This document shows, in pieces, positions 1 to 5,337 of a DNA stretch of 5,543 nucleotides. The position numbers and the translations under genes are program-made. Source of the stretch: an uncultured Clostridium sp. (GTDB taxonomy: Bacteria > Bacillota > Clostridia > TANB77 > CAG-508); contig CATLUC010000030.1 of NCBI GenBank assembly GCA_950059165.1, forward strand, positions 9,709 through 15,251, written 5' to 3'. The notes beneath the pieces were generated by a model. It worked only from the letters and a program-made list of their open reading frames with translations, was not told where the DNA came from and made no database searches. Within the stretch, counting starts at the first letter, position 1, and the number at the start of each line of letters is the position of its first letter.

Positions 1-2
1 AG

Positions 3-19
3 TCAATGTTTCTCATTGA
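3..19. repeat. Small hairpin at window edge
   Basis: TCAATG (3-8) and CATTGA (14-19) form a perfect 6-bp inverted repeat around the loop TTTCT, with a further G-T and A-T pair possible outside. It is followed by a short AT stretch but no clean T-run, so it may be the end of an upstream gene's terminator or merely chance. Nothing else is visible in 1-44. Confidence 0.25.
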
Positions 20-44
20 TTATTTAAACAAAGATTGAACTTAT

Positions 45-79
45 TATTATAGCATAACTTCCCATTTTATGCTATAATA
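45..79. promoter_or_regulatory. 13-bp palindrome containing the TATAAT box of the dehydrogenase gene
   Basis: The arms 45-57 (TATTATAGCATAA) and 67-79 (TTATGCTATAATA) are perfect inverted repeats separated by 9 nt. The right arm contains TATAAT at 73-78, a consensus -10 box for the plus strand, and the left arm gives the same box on the minus strand. Transcription from 73-78 would begin about at 85, inside the ribosome binding site, leaving a very short leader. No good -35 box lies 16-18 bp upstream (50-55 is TAGCAT). The symmetry suits an operator over a promoter, or a hairpin ending an upstream gene. Which one is inference. Confidence 0.45.
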
Positions 80-84
80 GTTGC

Positions 85-90
85 AAGGAG
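85..90 (+). promoter_or_regulatory. Ribosome binding site of the FAD-dependent dehydrogenase
   Basis: AAGGAG lies 8 nt upstream of ATG 99-101. This decides the start: an upstream in-frame TTG at 81 would put this site inside the coding region, and the family-like N-terminus begins at the ATG (MLRINNIF). Confidence 0.85.
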
Positions 91-98
91 ATTTTATT

Positions 99-1665
99 AT
101 GTTACGAATTAACAATATTTTTATTAGAAAAAATTTAAGTGATAGTGAAATTTTTGAATTAGCAGTAAAAAAACATAGTATTAAAAAAGAAGATATTTTA
201 GATTGGCACATATCCCATAAATCAATAGATGCTAGAAGAAAAAATGATGTACATTATGTGTATTCTATTGATATTCAAGTAAAAAATGAAACTAAATATA
301 GAAAATTGGAAAAAGTAAAAAAAGTAGAAATACCATCTTGTAAAATAACAAAAACTCTACCTAATCGCCCTATTATAATAGGTGCAGGTCCTGCTGGTCT
401 ATTTGCTGCCCTTACTTTAGTTCAACATAATGTACAACCAATCATTTTAGAGCAAGGACAAAGTGTTAAAGAAAGAAAAATAACTGTAGAAAACTTTTTA
501 AAAACTGGCAAACTAAATTCATTATCTAATGTTCAATTTGGTGAAGGAGGTAGTGGTACTTTTTCAGATGGAAAATTGACAACTGGTATTAGCAGTCCTT
601 TTTGTAGAAAGGTTTTAGAAGAATTTGTTTATTTTGGAGCACCCAAACAAATTTTGTACCTTTCAAAACCTCATATTGGCACTGATAACTTGATTAACAT
701 TATTGAAAATATAAGAAATTATATCATCTCCAAAGGAGGAACCTTTCTTTTTAATACTAAAATGATAGATATAGAAATTTCAAATAATGCTATTACAGGA
801 GTTCTTACTGTAAGCAATGATTTAGAAGAAACTATACCTACAAATAATGTTATTTTGGCTATTGGACATAGTTCAAGAGAAACCTTTGAAATGCTTTATC
901 GCAAAGGCATTTTTATGGAACCAAAAAATTTCTCTGTTGGGGTTCGCATTGAACATTTACAAGAATGGCTAAATAAAACCCAATATGGAACTATTACAAA
1001 ATTAAAATTGCCTCCTGCCGATTATAAATTAGCTTACCATTCCGAAAGTGGTCGTTCTTGCTATACATTTTGTATGTGTCCTCGGTGGAACTGTTATGGC
1101 TTCTTCAAGTGAACCTAACACCATAGTTACAAATGGTATGAGCCTGTTTTCAAGAGATGGTCAAAACTGCAATTCTGCTCTTTTAGTAAATATAACACCT
1201 AATGACTTTGAAAGCTCTTCACCTCTTGCTGGTATCTACTTTCAAAAAAAACTAGAAGAAAAAGCCTTCATACTTGGTGGTTCTAACTATTTTGCACCTA
1301 TACAAAGAGTAGAAGACTTTCTCAAAAATCAAAAATCAAAAACAATAGGCTGTATAAAACCGACATATCAGCCAGGTGTCACTCTATCTAATCTAAATGA
1401 ACTATTACCACAATTTGTGTCTGAAACCTTAAAACAAGGCATCACTTATTTTGACACAAAATTATTTGGATTTGCAAACCCAGATAGCATTTTAACTGGT
1501 ATAGAGAGCAGGAGCTCTTCTCCTGTTAAAATCCTAAGAAATGAAAAACTAAATTCCAACATCTTAGGTCTTTACCCTTGTGGCGAAGGAGCAGGCTACG
1601 CAGGTGGCATCATGTCAGCTGCCGTAGATGGCATAAAATGTGCACTTTCACTCATTTCCAGCTAA
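99..1665 (+). CDS. FAD-dependent dehydrogenase (COG2509-like), read through a +1 shift at CGG
   Basis: Predicted cytoplasmic flavoprotein of 521 residues when one base is passed over at 1083-1086. Substrate is unknown for this family. The N-terminal domain (about 1-85) precedes an FAD-binding Rossmann segment, PIIIGAGPAGLFAAL, with GAGPAG at 95-100 and the ribose-binding acidic residue near E118. The family motif FGEGGSGTFSDGKL is at 147-160, the CMCP motif just before residue 329, and the C-terminal FAD loop GEGAGYAGG at 495-503. The zero frame runs from the ATG to a TGA at 1110-1112, with non-family residues after CMCP. The +1 frame continues GTVMASSSE...TNGMS exactly where the family expects it. 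Both halves carry intact motifs and the summed length is near family size (about 530, from memory), so I annotate one gene rather than two or a pseudogene. It converges on nifS. Confidence 0.85.
1083..1086 (+). other. +1 frameshift site 1: in-frame CGG followed by T
   Basis: Zero-frame codons are TGT CCT CGG TGG AAC (Cys Pro Arg Trp Asn). The downstream frame reads GGA ACT GTT ATG from 1087. Passing over one base at CGGT joins codon 328 to codon 330. Skipping the C gives Cys-Pro-Gly-Gly-Thr, which matches the usual CPGG of this family as I recall it. Reading CGGT as Arg would give Cys-Pro-Arg-Gly. This is the only CGG on the coding strand of the gene. Confidence 0.8.
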
Positions 1666-1666
1666 C

Positions 1667-1697
1667 TTTGGGCATAATTTGGGCATAATTGGGACAA
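1667..1697. repeat. 11-bp tandem repeat between convergent genes
   Basis: TTTGGGCATAA occurs at 1667-1677 and again at 1678-1688, followed by a degenerate third copy TTGGGACAA at 1689-1697. It begins one base after the dehydrogenase stop codon and lies in the 49-bp gap before the nifS stop. No hairpin terminator is evident between the two convergent genes. Confidence 0.6.
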
Positions 1698-1714
1698 GTT
1701 AAATGGCACAATAA

Positions 1715-2857
1715 CTAATTGCCTTGTAATTTTTGTACAATTTCTAATAAGCTCGTTACTAGATAGTCAACATCTTCTTTTGTGTTATCTTCTCCAAATG
1801 TTACTCTTAATGAGCTATGTGCTAGTTTGTCTGACAGGCCTATACTAGATAGAACATGTGATGGATTAGATGAACCTGAAGTACATGCTGAACCTGAAGA
1901 TGCACAAATTCCTTTGCTATCTAAGTTTAGTAATAATGCTTCTCCATCTACTGATGGAAATGAAAAGTTTGCATTTCCTGGTAATCGGTTTTCTTTGCTC
2001 CCATTTAATATTGCTCCTTCTATTTTTTCTTCTACTTGTGATATAAAGTAATCTCTTAATTCTTTTAAATGTGTCATATGTCCTCTTAAGTTTTGGTTTG
2101 CTAATTCGCAGGCTTTTCCTAGGCCTACAATTCCAGCAACATTTTCAGTTCCTGCTCTTTTGTTTTTTTCTTGATGTCCTCCATCCATAAATTTTTCAAA
2201 TTCTATGCCATTTCTTACATATAAAGCTCCTATTCCTTTTGGTGCATATAATTTGTGTCCTGATAAAGATAGTGCATCTATTCCCATTCTTTTTACATCT
2301 ATTGGAATGTTTCCACAAGCTTGAACTGCGTCTGTGTGAAATACAATATTATGCATTTTTGCAATTTTTGCGACCATTTCAATTGGCTGAATTGTTCCAA
2401 TTTCATTATTAGCAAACATTATGCTAATTAAAATTGTATCATTTCTAATTGCATTTCTTAAATCTTCTATATCAATAAATCCCTCTTTATTTACTTTTAA
2501 ATAAGTCACTTCAAACCCTTGTTTTTCTAGGTTTTGGCAAGTATGAAGCACTGCTGGATGTTCTATTTTAGAAGTTATAATATGTTTTCCTTGTTTTCTC
2601 CTACTATAAGCAATTCCTTTAATTATTGTATTATCACTTTCTGAACCACATCCAGTAAAATAAATTTCATTTGGACTGGCATTTATTAAACTTGCAACTT
2701 TTTTTCTTGCTTCTTCTATTGCTTTTTTTGAAATTCTACCTATACTATATAATGAAGATGGATTTCCATATCTTTCATTAAAATATGGTAACATTTCTTC
2801 TAGGACTTCCTCTTTTACTCTTGTTGTAGCTGCGTTATCAAAATATCTGACTTTCAT
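1715..2857 (-). CDS. nifS: Cysteine desulfurase, NifS/IscS family
   Basis: PLP enzyme of 380 residues that converts L-cysteine to L-alanine and passes sulfane sulfur to scaffold proteins for Fe-S cluster or thio-cofactor assembly in the cytoplasm. Visible landmarks: YFDNAATT (5-12), His100 in EHPAV, NEIGTIQPI (151-159), HTDAVQ (174-179, cofactor-contacting Asp176 and Gln179), SGHK with the PLP-binding Lys202, RAGTEN (234-239), and the loop SSGSACTSG with catalytic Cys325, as in group I desulfurases. The start at 2857 follows AGGAGG at 2865-2870 by 7 nt. No nifU or iscU is in view, so the partner is unknown. It lies 179 bp downstream of the MFS gene on the same strand, separated by a large palindrome. 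The gene is intact and contains no CGG codon. The symbol reflects family; iscS would be equally defensible. Confidence 0.95.
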   Translation of the reverse strand: MKVRYFDNAATTRVKEEVLEEMLPYFNERYGNPSSLYSIGRISKKAIEEARKKVASLINASPNEIYFTGCGSESDNTIIKGIAYSRRKQGKHIITSKIEHPAVLHTCQNLEKQGFEVTYLKVNKEGFIDIEDLRNAIRNDTILISIMFANNEIGTIQPIEMVAKIAKMHNIVFHTDAVQACGNIPIDVKRMGIDALSLSGHKLYAPKGIGALYVRNGIEFEKFMDGGHQEKNKRAGTENVAGIVGLGKACELANQNLRGHMTHLKELRDYFISQVEEKIEGAILNGSKENRLPGNANFSFPSVDGEALLLNLDSKGICASSGSACTSGSSNPSHVLSSIGLSDKLAHSSLRVTFGEDNTKEDVDYLVTSLLEIVQKLQGN

Positions 2858-2864
2858 TTTTATT

Positions 2865-2870
2865 CCTCCT
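2865..2870 (-). promoter_or_regulatory. Ribosome binding site of nifS
   Basis: AGGAGG on the minus strand, 7 nt before ATG 2857-2855. It fixes the start and excludes a 44-residue upstream extension that would run through the palindromic element. Confidence 0.9.
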
Positions 2871-2880
2871 AAGCACTCTA

Positions 2881-3009
2881 GTTGAAAAAGAATTAAATTT
2901 TGGCTAGGAAAACAAGTTTGAAATTTATGAGGCGTACTAATTGTACGTTGATTAAATTTCGAACACAGTTCGCAACTAGCTAACGCCAAAATTGTAATTA
3001 TTTTTCAAC
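2881..3009. mobile_element. 129-bp MITE-like palindromic element flanked by TA
   Basis: Terminal inverted repeats of 24-25 bp: 2881-2904 (GTTGAAAAAGAATTA then AATTTTGGC) against the complement of 2985-3009, with one mismatch and one single-base gap. Inside, 2916-2927 pairs with 2953-2964 with one mismatch, and CGTAC (2933-2937) pairs with GTACG (2943-2947) around a 5-nt loop. TA dinucleotides flank both ends (2879-2880 and 3010-3011), as expected for TA-targeting Tc1/mariner-type miniature elements, though the right flank is itself TATATA. It encodes no convincing protein. It occupies most of the nifS leader, so its transcript could fold into a long hairpin before nifS. A dedicated structured leader is the alternative. 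Confidence 0.5.
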
Positions 3010-3016
3010 TATATAT

Positions 3017-3022
3017 ATTATA
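3017..3022 (-). promoter_or_regulatory. Possible -10 box upstream of nifS
   Basis: TATAAT on the minus strand lies between the MFS stop codon and the palindromic element. The sequence 17 bp further upstream (3040-3045, GAAATA on the minus strand) is a poor -35 box and the region is simple AT repeat, so this is a weak candidate. Confidence 0.25.
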
Positions 3023-3036
3023 TTCAGAATGATAGA

Positions 3037-4192
3037 TTATATTTCATCTTTAAGTTCTTTCTTGATATTTTTATTTATGCAAATTGTTGATAAAATTGAT
3101 AATATAAATATTACAACAAATATTTTTTCTCCTATCCAATTAGAAAGTATTGCAAGTATTATAAATACTACAACTTCTGTAAAGCACAAACTCATTTGTC
3201 CTACTGCTGATAGCAATTCGTTACTTTCATTCGATTTTTTTATTATATTTTGTATTGATGTTTGAATAGATGTTTCATAAACTTTTTCAAAATTGTCGCT
3301 TAACATTTTATTAAAAGATATGCTTAAGGCATTTCTTGCAAATAAGAATACTGATGTTATCATTCCTTTTAATATTGTTACCAAATTATTTGATTTTGCA
3401 ATACTTTTGTCTGAATATCTCCCTATTAGTGTTATTGTTACAACTTGAAATAATAATGATATTATTATAATTTGCGAAAATGCATAAAAGTCTTTTAATG
3501 TTATGTATAAATATAATGGCACAAATTGTCTTTCTATAATATGGCTTGTCCTTAATGCATATATTATTTTATATTTGCTTTTACTTTTTACTAAATAATT
3601 TATTGCTTCTTTAAAAGCATTTCCCTTTGTTTCTACTTTATAATCTATTTGTTTGATAAAAATATATTGTAGTAAAAAAAGCAAAGCAATTATAACAAAT
3701 AAACTTATGTTGTTTTTAGTTATTACTCCCCAAGCAACCAAACAACTTGCAATAGCAACTCCTATTATTTTTGTGATGTTTAAGAAACTGTTCACTTTTC
3801 CTCTTGATCCGTGTATCTACATATTTGCTTGATAATGCATCTACCCCTGGATTAGAAATTCCCATAAATCCTAGAGCAATTATAAATATAATTATATTAT
3901 TGTACAAGTTGCTACTTCCAAGCATCATGTAAGAACTAATTATACTAAAAATATTTGAGATTAAAATACATTTTGCTATTCCTAATTTTGAAGATATTGT
4001 AACAAATAAAGGTGTACAAAGCCCAGTTATTCCAAACCTTATTCCATATATTAATAATATTAGCCATATAGGAATTCCATTTTTATATAGCATAACTGTC
4101 CCAAATACTTCCATTAGTGCATTCGCAAGACTATTAGAAAAGTTTGATAGATACAAATATTTATATTCTTTTTTGTTAAAATATTCTTTCAT
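3037..4192 (-). CDS. Major facilitator superfamily transporter, read through a +1 shift at CGG
   Basis: Integral membrane transporter of 384 residues when one base is passed over at 3811-3808. Substrate is not identifiable. The N-terminal half (1-127) contains several hydrophobic segments (about 15-35, 40-62, 74-94, 98-118). The C-terminal half from residue 129 (SRGKVNSFLNITKIIG) continues with about six to eight more, including one in the last 50 residues, giving a typical 12-helix MFS size. The junction falls in the cytosolic loop before the central helices, where RGKVNSF-like sequence is common. Start 4192 has AGGA 8 nt upstream, and a good promoter precedes it. Without the shift the first frame ends at 3716 with a charged, non-membrane tail. 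Two genes overlapping by 80 bp is unlikely because neither half would be a complete transporter. Confidence 0.8.
3808..3811 (-). other. +1 frameshift site 2: in-frame CGG followed by A
   Basis: On the minus strand the zero frame reads GAT ACA CGG ATC AAG. The required downstream frame reads TCA AGA GGA AAA GTG AAC (Ser Arg Gly Lys Val Asn) from 3807. CGG is codon 128 counted from the start at 4192. It is the only CGG on the coding strand of the MFS gene. An indel in the nearby AAAA run (3796-3799) could also restore the frame, but would give Arg-Lys-Val in place of Arg-Gly-Lys-Val and would not explain the other sites. Confidence 0.7.
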
Positions 4193-4215
4193 TTGTTTTT
4201 CCTTTTTTTTGTTTT

Positions 4216-4244
4216 ATATTATCAATCATTAGTTTATTTGTCAA
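4216..4244 (-). promoter_or_regulatory. Sigma-A type promoter of the MFS gene
   Basis: TTGACA (minus strand, 4244-4239) is a perfect -35 box. It is followed after 17 bp by TAATAT (4221-4216), which matches the -10 consensus at 4 of 6 positions. GATAAT two bases upstream is an alternative. Transcription would start near 4209, giving a short leader with the AGGA ribosome binding site. The MFS gene therefore probably starts its own transcript rather than depending on the patatin gene. Confidence 0.65.
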
Positions 4245-4279
4245 TTTATTCGTATTTTTTGAGTTTCGATTTTTTGCAA

Positions 4280-5145
4280 TTATTTTTCATATATTATCTT
4301 CTTTATTTTATCTATATTTTTGATAGTTTCTTTATAACCTGACATATAACATTTATCCAACTTTTCAATATCTAAAAGTCCTGTTTTATCAGTCTCAATT
4401 GTCATAATAAAATCACTTTGTTCTAAACTTTCTTCTGAAATTTTATTTCCCATAATATCAATTGTTCTCATAGCAATATCCATAATATTACTTTCTTCAT
4501 CAATATCATCTGCTTTAAAATTAACTGCAATCACTTTGTCTGCTCCTTGTTTTTTCACTTCTAATACAGGAATGTTGTCTAGCACTCCGCCATCTAAAAA
4601 TTTATGGGAATTAAATTCACATGGACAAAAAATCGCTGGAAAGCTACTACTTGCTCTTACAGCTTTTCCTAAAGAGATATCTGTTATATATTGGGATTTG
4701 TCTTCAGTATTTTGGGGAATTTTGTTAGTAAAAATATATTCTTTAGAAAGTTGAACATCAACAGTTGGAATAACTAATGGCATTCCGTGTAATATCTTTT
4801 ATTTTTTCTATTCCTTTTCTTTTGGCCAAGTCGTTATATGCTTTTTCTAATGTTTCACCTGTTTTTAATCCGAGAAATTGCTACTTTTTTATTGAACATA
4901 AAATTTGATATTCCTGAAATAATTGGAGTGGAATTAATTTGTGCTATATCTTTACTATATCTCTTAAAAAGTATGTAAATGTAATAAGGTGAATACCCTA
5001 GCGCATATAAAGCTGCAACTAAACTTCCTGAACTTGTGCCTCCAATAACATCTACTTTAATGTTATTATCTTCTAATGCCTTTAACATTCCAGCATGGGC
5101 AATTCCTCTAATTCCACCTCCTGATAAGGCAACTCCTAACTTCAC
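4280..5145 (-). CDS. Patatin-like phospholipase, read through two +1 shifts at CGG
   Basis: Predicted acyl hydrolase of 287 residues (Ser-Asp dyad), probably cytoplasmic or membrane-associated since no signal peptide is seen. Motifs: oxyanion loop GGGIRG (9-14), nucleophile elbow GTSSG (36-40, Ser38), ASSSFPAIF (about 163-171), and DGG (184-186, catalytic Asp184). The start is GTG at 5145, preceded by AGAGGTGG; this yields MKLGVALSGGG, the usual family N-terminus. The gene lies in three frames: residues 1-91 in the first, 93-119 (LKTGETLEKAYND...KIKDIT) in the second, 121-287 (MPLVIPTVD...) in the third. Both joints are CGGA. Family-like residues sit on both sides of each joint, and all catalytic residues are present. 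Without shifting, the first frame stops at 4855 and the Asp half has no nucleophile. It lies 87 bp upstream of the MFS gene. Confidence 0.85.
4784..4787 (-). other. +1 frameshift site 4: in-frame CGG followed by A
   Basis: In the intermediate frame of the patatin gene the minus strand reads GAT ATT ACA CGG AAT. The required frame continues ATG CCA TTA GTT (Met Pro Leu Val) from 4783. CGG is codon 120 after one shift has already been taken at 4872. Left unshifted, the intermediate frame hits a TGA about 11 codons later. The next in-phase residues, MPLVIPTVD, are typical of the family. Confidence 0.75.
4869..4872 (-). other. +1 frameshift site 3: in-frame CGG followed by A
   Basis: The minus strand reads GCA ATT TCT CGG ATT AAA AAC AGG TGA in the zero frame, so translation would end five codons after CGG codon 92. 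Passing over one base gives TTA AAA ACA GGT GAA (Leu Lys Thr Gly Glu) from 4868, leading into a 27-codon stretch before site 4. An extra A in the nearby AAAAA run would be an ordinary alternative explanation. Confidence 0.75.
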
Positions 5146-5150
5146 TTTGA

Positions 5151-5158
5151 CCACCTCT
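5151..5158 (-). promoter_or_regulatory. Ribosome binding site deciding the patatin start
   Basis: AGAGGTGG on the minus strand ends 5 nt before GTG 5145-5143. The earlier in-frame GTG at 5154 lies inside this site, so the downstream GTG is the better start. Confidence 0.7.
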
Positions 5159-5205
5159 TTTACTTTTTATTAGTATTAACCAATAAATATGACTTTAAAC
5201 AGGAC

Positions 5206-5236
5206 GATGTATTTTGGGACGGGGCAAAAATACATC
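5206..5236. repeat. REP-like hairpin with GGGACGGGGC loop
   Basis: GATGTATTTT (5206-5215) pairs perfectly with AAAATACATC (5227-5236) around the loop GGGACGGGGCA. There is no T-run on either side, so it is not an obvious terminator. A degenerate copy of its right arm, inverted, occurs at about 5266-5280 and leads to GTCCCC at 5287-5292. These GGGAC/GTCCC pieces together with the terminator at 5305-5333 make a palindrome cluster upstream of the patatin gene. They resemble the short GGGACGG-core palindromes dispersed in some Bacillota genomes; dispersal here is unproven. Confidence 0.45.
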
Positions 5237-5290
5237 ATTAAAAAATAAAATAGAAAATTTATAATAAATGATATATTTTGACCTAAGTCC

Positions 5291-5333
5291 CCAAAAATAG
5301 AAAATAGGATTTGGGGGCCGTCCCCAAATCCTA
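5291..5333 (-). terminator. Rho-independent terminator of the WG-repeat gene
   Basis: A 12-bp perfect stem, TAGGATTTGGGG (5305-5316) with CCCCAAATCCTA (5322-5333), has a 5-nt loop. On the minus strand it is followed by TTTTCTATTTTT (5304-5293). It starts 4 nt after the stop codon at 5338-5340. The stem core GGGGGCCGTCCCC is related to the neighbouring GGGAC palindromes, so the terminator may be one of those repeats put to use. Confidence 0.8.
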
Positions 5334-5337
5334 CATT

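Noticed and set aside
1782..2051. Open frame on the plus strand inside nifS
   Set aside because: It is antisense to conserved catalytic parts of nifS, without a ribosome binding site. It is a shadow.
2858..2989. A 44-residue N-terminal extension of nifS in the same open frame
   Set aside because: It runs through the palindromic element, lacks a ribosome binding site at its start and is not family-like. AGGAGG 7 nt before ATG 2857 fixes the start.
3029..3265. Plus-strand open frame rich in hydrophobic residues
   Set aside because: It is antisense to the C-terminal transmembrane helices of the MFS gene, and its hydrophobicity is a mirror effect.
3037..3795. The second MFS half as an independent gene starting at GTG 3795
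   Set aside because: No ribosome binding site precedes it, and the half-transporter continues the first half directly. A shift at CGG explains it better.
4536..4754. Plus-strand open frame inside the patatin gene
   Set aside because: It is antisense to the DGG and SSSFP motifs, with no start signals.
4855..4872. Homopolymer indel in AAAAA as the cause of the first patatin break
   Set aside because: It could restore the frame locally but does not explain sites 1 and 4, which have no long run, whereas CGG explains all four. Only raw reads can exclude it.
99..5145. Three separate pseudogenes from random decay
   Set aside because: All breaks have the same sign, all sit at in-frame CGG, all active-site motifs survive, and there are no internal stops in the combined frames. 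It remains possible but is less economical.
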